A DNA stretch of 40,534 bases from an uncultured Bacteroidales bacterium (lineage in GTDB: Bacteria; Bacteroidota; Bacteroidia; Bacteroidales; Paludibacteraceae). The notes beneath the pieces are model-generated. The model searched no databases. It had not been told where the DNA came from and worked only from the letters and a program-made list of their open reading frames with translations. Shown here piece after piece: positions 7,529 through 14,709 of this stretch (position 1 is the stretch's first letter; each line of letters opens with the position of its first letter). The stretch spans positions 1 to 40,534 of the forward strand of contig CAKZZM010000105.1 of NCBI GenBank assembly GCA_937885465.1, read 5' to 3'. Made by a program: the position numbers and the translations under genes.

Positions 7529-8328
7529 TGGTTTATTTTCTCAGCGATGCACATATAGGTTCTCGCGCTCTACCCGACCCCAAAGCGCATGAGAAGCAGG
7601 TAACAGACTTGCTGCTCTCCATTGCGGAAGATGCCACCGAGATTTATCTGCTCGGCGATATCTTCGATTTTTGGTACGAATTCGTGTGGCATAAGCCCAC
7701 TGAGTACCGGCTCACTCTCCATACTCTCAAATCTTTGACCGACCGCGGCATTACCCTGCATTTCTTCATCGGCAACCACGATATTTGGACTTTCGGCTGG
7801 CTTGCGGAGCAGACGGGCGTTATTGTTCATCGCAAACCGGAAGAGGTGCTTATCAACGGCAAACGCTGTTTTCTCGCTCACGGTGACGGGCTTATTCCCT
7901 CAGATATGCTGCAACGCTACCCCAAGCCCGTATTGAAAAAGATACGCCGCTTCATGCGGCTGCGACGCATCTTTCATAACCCCGTCCTGCAACGCCTCTT
8001 CAGCCTCATCCCGCCCAAATGGGGCAATGACTTCGGCTATGAATGGGCTAAACGCAGCCGGCTGAAGGAACTCGCCCATCCCGTCGGTTACAAAGGCGAA
8101 CAAAACGAAGAGTTAGTACTGTTCGCAAAAGAATTAGAGAGAAAGCGAGAGAAAGCGCAGGGCGAACATATTGATTATTATATTTTCGGGCACCGCCATA
8201 TTGAACTTGACCTTGAACTTACAACCGGCGCCCGCATCCTCATCCTCGGCGAGCTGTTCCGCCAATGGACCTACGCCCGCATGGACGACCACGGCTCACT
8301 CGCCCTCCTCAACTACCAAACGCACTGA
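7528..8328 (+). CDS. lpxH: UDP-2,3-diacylglucosamine diphosphatase (LpxH-type metallophosphatase)
   Basis: The product hydrolyses UDP-2,3-diacylglucosamine to lipid X in lipid A synthesis, at the cytoplasmic face of the inner membrane. The 266-residue calcineurin-like phosphatase shows the ordered metal-binding motifs DAH (7-9), GDIFDFW (43-49), GNHD (82-85), HGD and GHRH. It also has the insertion region rich in Arg/Lys and aromatics (KIRRFMRLRRIFHNP) typical of LpxH and its Bacteroidetes relatives. The ATG at 7528-7530 overlaps the stop of the preceding gene. An upstream extension to 7474 would run through the preceding coding region and adds nothing conserved. Some Bacteroidetes homologues are annotated only as metallophosphatases, so the substrate is inferred from family. 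Confidence 0.87.
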   Translation: MVYFLSDAHIGSRALPDPKAHEKQVTDLLLSIAEDATEIYLLGDIFDFWYEFVWHKPTEYRLTLHTLKSLTDRGITLHFFIGNHDIWTFGWLAEQTGVIVHRKPEEVLINGKRCFLAHGDGLIPSDMLQRYPKPVLKKIRRFMRLRRIFHNPVLQRLFSLIPPKWGNDFGYEWAKRSRLKELAHPVGYKGEQNEELVLFAKELERKREKAQGEHIDYYIFGHRHIELDLELTTGARILILGELFRQWTYARMDDHGSLALLNYQTH

Positions 8329-8359
8329 TGCGCGATAACCGAAGATAACCCGCACCACA

Positions 8360-9262
8360 ATGAATACTCGCGAACAACAACTTGCCGCCTTCGACCGCCT
8401 GCTCACCGTCATGGACGAACTGCGCGAACGCTGCCCGTGGGACCGCAAGCAGACCTTCGACTCACTACGAGAAAATACTATCGAAGAGACCTACGAACTT
8501 GCCTCCGCCATCTCACGACATGATATGGACGAGATACGCAAAGAACTCGGCGATGTGCTGCTACACGTCGTCTTCTACGCTAAGATGGGTAGCGAGCAGC
8601 AGTCGTTTGACATTGCCGATGTCTGCAATAGCCTCTGCGACAAACTGATATTCCGTCACCCGCATGTGTATGGAGCAAAAGAGTCAGCCAAATACGGCAA
8701 TATCGATATCCCTGATGCCGACAATATGTCGCCCGAAGAGGTAAAGGTGCTGTGGGAACAGGTGAAGCAGAAAGAGAAAGGCGGCAACAAGACTATCCTC
8801 TCCGGCGTCCCTAATGACCTGCCCGCTCTTATCAAGGCATACCGCATACAAGAAAAGGCTGCCAACTCAGGCTTCGACTGGGATAAAAGAGAAGATGTAT
8901 GGGAAAAAGTGAAGGAAGAGATACGCGAGTTTGAAGATGAGATAAAGAACAACACACCGGATAATGAAAGGGGAAAGTTGAAAGTTGAAAGTGAAAAGTT
9001 GAAAGTGGAAAGTGAAAAGCAACAGCAAGAGATAACACCGACGGAAGCAGAGTTCGGCGATATTCTATTCTCTCTTATCAATGTAGCACGACTATATAAT
9101 ATCCGTCCCGACAACGCCCTCGAACATACCAACCTCAAATTTATTAACCGGTTCAACTACATTGAGCAACGGGCAAAAGAAGAGGGTCGCACCCTTTCGG
9201 CTATGACCCTCGACGATTTGGAAGCACTATGGCAGGAGAGCAAAAAGTACTATCGTACATAA
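8360..9262 (+). CDS. mazG: Nucleoside triphosphate pyrophosphohydrolase with a heptad-repeat insertion
   Basis: MazG hydrolyses (d)NTPs to monophosphates and pyrophosphate and clears aberrant nucleotides. The 300-residue product has two MazG domains. The first contains CPWDRKQTFDSLRENTIEE with EETYE and the metal-binding ELGDVLLH. The second contains FDWDKREDVWEKVKEEIREF and AEFGDILFSLINVAR. About residues 203-221 are a low-complexity insert, KLKVESEKLKVESEK, encoded by tandem GTTGAAA/GTGAAAA repeats at 8972-9019. It lies between the EExxE-like and ExxD helices of the second domain. Bacterial MazG is usually about 260-270 residues, so the insert accounts for much of the excess. The start is 31 bp after lpxH. 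The 3' end overlaps the convergent lipoprotein gene by 13 bp. Confidence 0.93.
   Translation: MNTREQQLAAFDRLLTVMDELRERCPWDRKQTFDSLRENTIEETYELASAISRHDMDEIRKELGDVLLHVVFYAKMGSEQQSFDIADVCNSLCDKLIFRHPHVYGAKESAKYGNIDIPDADNMSPEEVKVLWEQVKQKEKGGNKTILSGVPNDLPALIKAYRIQEKAANSGFDWDKREDVWEKVKEEIREFEDEIKNNTPDNERGKLKVESEKLKVESEKQQQEITPTEAEFGDILFSLINVARLYNIRPDNALEHTNLKFINRFNYIEQRAKEEGRTLSAMTLDDLEALWQESKKYYRT
8972..9019 (+). repeat. GTTGAAA-type tandem repeat inside mazG
   Basis: Imperfect units of GAAAGTT, GAAAGTG and GAAAAGTT follow each other over about 48 bp. They are in frame and code for the KLKVESEK repeat of MazG. The same AAGTTGA heptad recurs at 14667-14692 after the first susC. Confidence 0.85.
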
Positions 9263-9744
9263 ACCCAAACGCTCATCTTGTCAGTGTTCGACACCTGCTC
9301 GGCATCTGAAGTTACGGAGAATGTAAGACGAGTATCACGCGAGCGAATCGGAACAAACCGAACGGGAACGTATGCCCCGTTATAACCCTCCTTAAACGCA
9401 TAATGACAAACAGTAGTGTCCGACTGCGAACTCAACGCCTTGATAAAATCGGCAGCAAGCATCGGACGGAGATCAAGAATAGTACTATCCCACGATATAT
9501 CGCACGACACTAACATATTGGCATACGACATAAAACCTACCGAGAAAAACACCGTATCGCCAACCGACACGGAGTCAAGATAGTAATAATCGTCATTTGC
9601 GTAATAATGCCAAGCAAGGGTATCACCCTCAGAACTGACAAAATAAGAAACGGAAACAGAAGGAGTGTAATTCTCACTCGTTTCCAAACATGAGGTCAGC
9701 AGAAGAGTACATAAAGAAACAGCTATAAGACCAAACCTCTTCAT
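9250..9744 (-). CDS. Small lipoprotein of unknown function
   Basis: The 164-residue product starts MKRFGLIAVSLCTLLLTSC, a type II signal peptide with lipobox LTSC (Cys19), so it should be anchored in an outer membrane leaflet. The mature part is rich in beta-strand-like alternation, Tyr and Ser/Thr (SVSYFVSSEGDTLAWHYYA), and ends MSVWVYVR. I do not recognise the family. The ATG at 9742-9744 is chosen because an in-frame ATG further upstream (9771) lies inside tRNA-Leu. The gene is 19 bp downstream of that tRNA on the same strand and could share its promoter. It overlaps the convergent mazG by 13 bp at the 3' end. Confidence 0.75.
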   Translation of the reverse strand: MKRFGLIAVSLCTLLLTSCLETSENYTPSVSVSYFVSSEGDTLAWHYYANDDYYYLDSVSVGDTVFFSVGFMSYANMLVSCDISWDSTILDLRPMLAADFIKALSSQSDTTVCHYAFKEGYNGAYVPVRFVPIRSRDTRLTFSVTSDAEQVSNTDKMSVWVYVR

Positions 9745-9763
9745 ATCGTAGATGCTAAAAATG

Positions 9764-9845
9764 TGCGGCATATAGGACTCGAACCTACACGACTTACGTC
9801 ACCAGATCCTAAGTCTGGCGCGGCTACCAATTACGCCAATGCCGC
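9764..9845 (-). tRNA. tRNA-Leu (anticodon UAG)
   Basis: The minus strand folds as a class II tRNA. The acceptor arms GCGGCAT and ATGCCGC pair, with discriminator A at 9764. The anticodon stem CCAGA/TCTGG encloses loop CTTAGGA with anticodon TAG. A long variable arm follows (TGACGTAAGTCG), and the T-arm is GTAGGTTCGAGTCCTAT. CCA is not encoded. A promoter lies at 9867-9898. Confidence 0.95.
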
Positions 9846-9866
9846 AATGATGCAGGAAAAGTGTGG

Positions 9867-9898
9867 CAAAATTACACAAAAAAACTAATACTACCAAA
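9867..9898 (-). promoter_or_regulatory. Promoter of tRNA-Leu
   Basis: On the minus strand TTTG (9898-9895), a 20-bp spacer and TAATTTTG (9874-9867) match the Bacteroidetes consensus fully. The mature tRNA 5' end is 22 bases downstream. Confidence 0.75.
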
Positions 9899-9913
9899 TA
9901 AAAAAGCAAAAAA

Positions 9914-11233
9914 GTGCAAACAGTGCAAACGGACATACTCTATCATACTTTCCCTTCGGGCCTGCGCCTCGTCTATAGGCACCTCACCTCACCCGTCACC
10001 TATTTCGGCGTGATGATTGGTGCGGGGACCCGCCATGAACAGCCCGACGAGAGCGGATTAGCACATTATATAGAACACGGCGTCTTCAAAGGAACGCAGA
10101 ACCGCACTGCTACGCAGATTATCAACCGCATCGAAGATGTGGGCGGCGAACTGAACGCATACACCACCAAAGAGGAAACGACATTCTACTCTGCCGTGCC
10201 GACACAATATACCAACCGTGCAGCGGAATTGATAGCAGATATGGTGCTTCATCCCATCTTCCCTGATGAAGAGATGCAGCGTGAGAAACAAGTTATCTAC
10301 GATGAGATAGAGAGTTACAACGACTCTCCCTCCGAACTTATCTACGACGATTTCGAGTCGCTGCTCTTCAGCGGCAACTCCCTCGCCTCACCTATCTTAG
10401 GCACTAAAAAGACTATCCGCCGCTTCACTGCCCACACTGCCATTCATTTTATTGAACATCACTACCTGCCCGCACGAATAGTGGTCTTTGCCGAAACATC
10501 AAAACCTTTCGCAGACATCGTCCGCCTCACCGAAACTTATTTTCCGACCTCAACAACGTCTTCATCATTCACAACCGGCACACCGGCATCCCTGCCTGCG
10601 GCAGATAGTGCTGAACGCTCGGAGGCGTTCGCCACTAACACCACCCTCGCCACTAACACCACCCTCGTCCTCCCCGCCGATCGCCCTCACTCCGCCTCTT
10701 TCCGCCGCCATACACATCAGACACATGTCATGCTCGGAGGCGAAGCCTGCCATATAGGACACCCCGACCGCCTCACTATTGCCCTGCTTAATAATATCCT
10801 CGGCGGCGGCTCTATGAACTCGCGCCTCAATATGGAACTGCGAGAGAAACGCGGACTCGTCTATACCGTAGAATCCGTCTTTCAACCCCTCTCCGACACG
10901 GGCTACTGGGCAGTGTATTTCGCCTCCGAACCCGAAAACGCAGAGCAGTGTATTAAACTCGTGAGCGAGCAGTTGCGGCGAATAACTGACGAGAAGCTGT
11001 CCGCCGCTGTTCTTCGCAAGGCGGTGGCGCAGATAAAAGGACAACTCGCCATAGCCGACGAGAACAGAGAGAACAGAGTACTCGCAATGGCAAAATCCGT
11101 ACTTTATACTAATAGTGTCACAACCTATAAAGAAACAATCGCTCAACTCAAACAAATAACCTCGGATCACCTTCAATCCACTGCGAGAACCATCTTCTCT
11201 CCTGACAATATTTTCACTCTCAAATACGAATAA
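9914..11233 (+). CDS. M16 family zinc metalloprotease with a repeat-derived linker
   Basis: The 439-residue product has the inverted zinc motif HYIEH (51-55) and the downstream glutamate segment EIESYNDSPSE (Glu131). It also has the second-half Arg/Tyr signature RGLVYTVES, the hallmarks of a pitrilysin/processing-peptidase-like M16 enzyme. It has no clear signal peptide. The start is the GTG at 9914, or the in-frame GTG three codons on; the preceding in-frame stop is at 9899-9901 and no ATG is near. Between the two M16 halves lies a long Ser/Thr/Ala-rich linker (about residues 212-258) that includes AERSEAFATNTTLATNTTL. It is encoded by an inverted copy of the dispersed repeat plus a duplicated 18-mer. 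The gene ends 150 bp before the first susC ATG, with no promoter visible between, so read-through is likely. Confidence 0.9.
   Translation: MQTVQTDILYHTFPSGLRLVYRHLTSPVTYFGVMIGAGTRHEQPDESGLAHYIEHGVFKGTQNRTATQIINRIEDVGGELNAYTTKEETTFYSAVPTQYTNRAAELIADMVLHPIFPDEEMQREKQVIYDEIESYNDSPSELIYDDFESLLFSGNSLASPILGTKKTIRRFTAHTAIHFIEHHYLPARIVVFAETSKPFADIVRLTETYFPTSTTSSSFTTGTPASLPAADSAERSEAFATNTTLATNTTLVLPADRPHSASFRRHTHQTHVMLGGEACHIGHPDRLTIALLNNILGGGSMNSRLNMELREKRGLVYTVESVFQPLSDTGYWAVYFASEPENAEQCIKLVSEQLRRITDEKLSAAVLRKAVAQIKGQLAIADENRENRVLAMAKSVLYTNSVTTYKETIAQLKQITSDHLQSTARTIFSPDNIFTLKYE
10612..10666 (-). repeat. Inverted copy of the GAACG-CTCCGA-CGTTC repeat plus an 18-bp duplication in the M16 gene
   Basis: Positions 10612-10637 are the reverse complement of the dispersed unit: TGAACGCTCGGAGG followed by CGTTCGCCACTA. 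Adjacent to it, GCCACTAACACCACCCTC occurs twice in tandem (10631-10648 and 10649-10666). Both are in frame and code for AERSEAFATNTTLATNTTL. Confidence 0.9.
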
Positions 11234-11234
11234 A

Positions 11235-11324
11235 TAGTGGAGAACGTCTCCGAACGTTCATACTTAGTGGAGAACGTCTCCGAACGTTCATACTTAGTGG
11301 AAAACGTCTCCGAACGTTCAAATA
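11235..11324 (+). repeat. Three tandem 30-bp copies of the dispersed repeat upstream of susC-1
   Basis: Units at 11235-11264, 11265-11294 and 11295-11324 each begin TAGTGGAGAACG (TAGTGGAAAACG in the third) and continue TCTCCGAACGTTCA. They start 2 bp after the M16 stop codon and end 59 bp before the susC ATG. They happen to form an open frame with susC, which makes a false 49-codon N-terminal extension. Each unit can pair GAACGT with ACGTTC. Confidence 0.95.
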
Positions 11325-11383
11325 GCCCACGGCCGACAGCAGTCTCACCCTCTGCCACTCACCGAACCGCAAATATCATCATT

Positions 11384-14300
11384 ATGAAGAAAATCTTTCC
11401 CCTGTTATTATCCTTACTGCCACTCGTGGCAGCACTTGCCGACAAGCAGGTGTCAGGTGTCGTCGTTGACGACAAAGGTGTCCCTGTCATCGGAGCCTCC
11501 GTACAAGCAAGCGGCACCACTATCGGCACAATAACCGATATCGACGGACTGTTCTCACTCACCATCCCCGATGATGCCGCTACAATCACTATCTCTTACA
11601 TCGGCATGCAGACCATCGAACTGCCGGCAACTCTGAATATGAAGGTTATCCTCCGTGAGAACACAGAAGTCATACAAGAGGTGGTCGTTACGGGTTACGG
11701 CAATGTACCCAAGGGTTCGTTCGCCGGTTCAACGCAGGCGGTCAAGGCTGATGCTATTGAGAAAAAGATGCCGTCAGATATCACCAAAGCCCTGACGGGC
11801 GAGGTGGCGGGTATGCAGGTCATCACCACCACGGGTCAGCCCGGACAAGAGGCAGAGATACGCATCAGAGGTATAGGCTCCCTCATCGGTAACACCGCAG
11901 CTCTCTGCATAGTAGATGGTATTCCCTACGACAGAGGTATGGCGGATATCAACCCCTCAGATATAGCCTCAATCACCGTCCTCAAAGATGCCACCGCCAC
12001 CTCACTCTATGGTTCTCGCGGCGCCAATGGTGTTATCCTTATCACTACGAAGAAAGGCGCCATGGGCGTTGGCAGCCAGATAGATGTGGATGTGAGATAC
12101 GGTGCTAATATGCGCCTGCTGCCCGTCTATGATGTTATCACCTCACCTGAGGAATATGTAGAATTAGCGTGGATGGGTATCTACAACACCAACACCACCT
12201 CCGACCCCGCACTGCGCATCAGTTCCACCAACAACGCTCTTTTCTCATCAAAGGGTATTCCCTCAACTTATAACCTATGGGATGCCCCTTCCAACGCGCT
12301 CATCGACCCGTGGGGACATTTCGACCCGACCGTTAGCCGCAAGGCTGACTATCAGAACCTGACCTCATGGCAGGATGCCGTCTTCCGCGTTGGGCAAAAA
12401 GCGGAAGCCGAGGTGAAGATTTCCGGCGGTGCGGAGAACATCACCTACTATACCTCATTCGCCTACCTCAAGGACGAGGGCTATTACATCGGCTCCGACT
12501 ACGACCGCTTCTCCGTTCGCTCGAACATAGAGTATCATCCGCGTTCATGGCTCAAAGGTAGTTTTAATGTGGCATATTCTTACACCGACCAAAACTCTGC
12601 CGGACAAGGACAGAACTACAACAACGGTTTCTCTTTTATCAATGGTATTCCGCCTATCTACCCCGTCTATCTCTATAACTCCGACGGCACTATCCGCACC
12701 GACCCTACGACGGGTCGCTATGCCTATGACTACGGTATGGCGGAAGGCTCCGGTCGCTCCTTCGGCACAGGCAACAACCCCGCCGGCTCATTGCAATACG
12801 ACCGCGACAACCGCCAGCGCAATCAGGTGTCGGCAACGACAATGCTCGAATTCACGCTCTACGATGGTCTCACCTTTACTCTCAATGCCGGCGTACAATA
12901 TCTCTCCGATGCTCACTCGCAATTCTCTAACGCCTATTTCGGCGAATCGGAAGGCATAGGACGCACGAGCAAGCAGCAAATCAACTACCTCAACTTCACC
13001 TCTAACCAACTGCTCGAATATAATAAGACTATCGCCGACGACCACTCTCTGCGTGTTCTTGCCGGTCACGAGACGCACTACACCCGCGATGCCTACCTGC
13101 ATGGCACCAAGAACCATGTGGCTGCCATGCAAGGTCTTGCCACTCTCGAATGGGGTAACGCCGTGCAGATGGTGGCAATGAACTCCTACACAGGTTACAC
13201 CACCTTGGAGTCTTATCTCGCTATCGCCTCTTACACCTACTCCGAACGCTACGGTATAACGGGTAACTACCGCGCCGACGGCTCGTCAAAATTCGCCAAG
13301 GGACATCGCTGGGGACACTTCGGCTCCGTAGGTGCCTTCTGGATATTCACCAACGAGCCTTTCCTCGCGAATGTGAAATGGCTCAAAAACGGCAAACTGC
13401 GTGCCTCATGGGGTGTGCAAGGTAATCAGGATGCCATACCCGCCAACGCCTTCTACGACCAATATACTCTGCAGAACCTCGACGGCGAGGTAGCGTACTC
13501 GTGGGGGTACAAAGGCAACGAAGATCTCACTTGGGAACACTCCTCGCAGTTCGACCTCGGTTTAGAGGCAGACCTGAGCAAATATGTGTCGCTCTCTTTC
13601 GACTATTTCAACAAGATAACCGACCACATGCTCTATCCGCGATATAGCGAACCTTCGAAAGGTTACACCTATATATATGGTAACTCGGGCAAGATGCAGA
13701 ACCAAGGCGTAGAGCTGCAACTCAATATTCACGCCGTCAACACCGATAAGGTCAAACTCAATATCCGTTGGAACGGTTCTCACTATGCCAATAAGATTCT
13801 CGAGCTGCCTAAATTCAGCGATGTAGAGCAGGACACCTACCTTATGGGTAACCTCGCCGTCGGACACAGCAGCGAAGAGTGGCTACTGCGGACCTACTGC
13901 GGCGTGGAAGAGGAAACGGGTCTCGCCACCTACCTCGGTTACTACGATGCCAACCTCGGCGACTTCGGTTTCACCCCCGCCCGTAACCTTCAAGACCAAG
14001 GACTGAAAGGAGATAACTACATCAGCAATGTATATGATTATCAAATGCTATACCCCGATGCCGACATACGGACATATACTATGAAAGGTGCATGGCCTGC
14101 CGCTATTGCCGGCACCGCCTTCATCGGCAAAACGCCGTCACCCGCCTTGGCAGGCGGCTTCGGCTTCGACCTTGAGGTCTATGGCGTATCGCTCTCCGTC
14201 TCTTGTTCATACGGCTTAGGCGGATACGGCTACGACTATATCTACCGCGCCTTGATGCAGTCAGTACAAGCGGGTAAGTATAATTGGCATACGGATATGC

Positions 14301-14668
14301 GCGGTGCGTGGAATGACCTTATGACACCTGACGAAAAAGCCGCTGTAGCAGCCCTCGGCGACAAAGGTGTGCCCCGACTCTCTAACGGTGCTTACTCCGA
14401 CCGCAATGCCGCCGCCTACTCCACACGCTTCCTCACATCCAACACCTTCCTCTCGCTCAACAATATCCGCCTCGGCTACGACCTGCCCGCCTCCGCTTTA
14501 GAGAAGATGCATCTCCGCTCGCTCGGCTTCTATATCTCCGCAGACAACCTCGCACTCGCCTCGGCGCGAAAAGGTTACAACCCGCTCGGCAGTTTCGACG
14601 GCTCGTCCAACCCCTACCAATATACACCGCTCTCAACGGTGGTAGGAGGCATAAGTTTGCAGTTCTAA
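11384..14668 (+). CDS. SusC/RagA-type TonB-dependent outer-membrane transporter (copy 1)
   Basis: The 1094-residue product imports a bound oligomer through the outer membrane with TonB energy, working with the SusD lipoprotein encoded next. From the ATG at 11384 it has a signal peptide (MKKIFPLLLSLLPLVAALA). A carboxypeptidase-like beta-sandwich follows (KQVSGVVVDDKGVPVIGAS), then the SusC link EVIQEVVVTGYG and the plug domain (IRIRGIGSL, ITVLKDATATSLYGSRGANG). The long beta-barrel ends PLSTVVGGISLQF. An upstream in-frame extension through the VENVSERS repeats is rejected because the signal peptide would become internal. No TAnnTTTG promoter is seen between the M16 gene and this start. It is clearly paralogous to the susC at 17760. 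The substrate is unknown; neighbouring proteases suggest peptides (inference). Confidence 0.95.
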   Translation: MKKIFPLLLSLLPLVAALADKQVSGVVVDDKGVPVIGASVQASGTTIGTITDIDGLFSLTIPDDAATITISYIGMQTIELPATLNMKVILRENTEVIQEVVVTGYGNVPKGSFAGSTQAVKADAIEKKMPSDITKALTGEVAGMQVITTTGQPGQEAEIRIRGIGSLIGNTAALCIVDGIPYDRGMADINPSDIASITVLKDATATSLYGSRGANGVILITTKKGAMGVGSQIDVDVRYGANMRLLPVYDVITSPEEYVELAWMGIYNTNTTSDPALRISSTNNALFSSKGIPSTYNLWDAPSNALIDPWGHFDPTVSRKADYQNLTSWQDAVFRVGQKAEAEVKISGGAENITYYTSFAYLKDEGYYIGSDYDRFSVRSNIEYHPRSWLKGSFNVAYSYTDQNSAGQGQNYNNGFSFINGIPPIYPVYLYNSDGTIRTDPTTGRYAYDYGMAEGSGRSFGTGNNPAGSLQYDRDNRQRNQVSATTMLEFTLYDGLTFTLNAGVQYLSDAHSQFSNAYFGESEGIGRTSKQQINYLNFTSNQLLEYNKTIADDHSLRVLAGHETHYTRDAYLHGTKNHVAAMQGLATLEWGNAVQMVAMNSYTGYTTLESYLAIASYTYSERYGITGNYRADGSSKFAKGHRWGHFGSVGAFWIFTNEPFLANVKWLKNGKLRASWGVQGNQDAIPANAFYDQYTLQNLDGEVAYSWGYKGNEDLTWEHSSQFDLGLEADLSKYVSLSFDYFNKITDHMLYPRYSEPSKGYTYIYGNSGKMQNQGVELQLNIHAVNTDKVKLNIRWNGSHYANKILELPKFSDVEQDTYLMGNLAVGHSSEEWLLRTYCGVEEETGLATYLGYYDANLGDFGFTPARNLQDQGLKGDNYISNVYDYQMLYPDADIRTYTMKGAWPAAIAGTAFIGKTPSPALAGGFGFDLEVYGVSLSVSCSYGLGGYGYDYIYRALMQSVQAGKYNWHTDMRGAWNDLMTPDEKAAVAALGDKGVPRLSNGAYSDRNAAAYSTRFLTSNTFLSLNNIRLGYDLPASALEKMHLRSLGFYISADNLALASARKGYNPLGSFDGSSNPYQYTPLSTVVGGISLQF

Positions 14669-14692
14669 GTTGAAAGTTGAAAGTTGAAAGTT
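14667..14692 (+). repeat. AAGTTGA heptad repeat at the susC-1/susD-1 junction
   Basis: AAGTTGA is repeated 3.7 times with a perfect 7-bp period, starting in the susC stop codon and filling most of the 41-bp gap to susD. The same heptad is inside mazG (8972-9019). Confidence 0.9.
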
Positions 14693-14709
14693 ATTAAAGC
14701 TACAATGAT

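Noticed and set aside
9745..9771. Upstream ATG for the small lipoprotein (start MPHIFSIYD)
   Set aside because: This start lies within the tRNA-Leu gene, and the lipoprotein signal begins at 9744.
10565..11176. 203-codon minus-strand open frame opposite the M16 gene
   Set aside because: It lies wholly over a conserved protease reading frame and shows no family signature.
11237..11383. A 49-codon N-terminal extension of susC-1 encoding three VENVSERSYL repeats
   Set aside because: It would bury the signal peptide starting at 11384. The codons are the non-coding dispersed repeat, which is also found outside genes.
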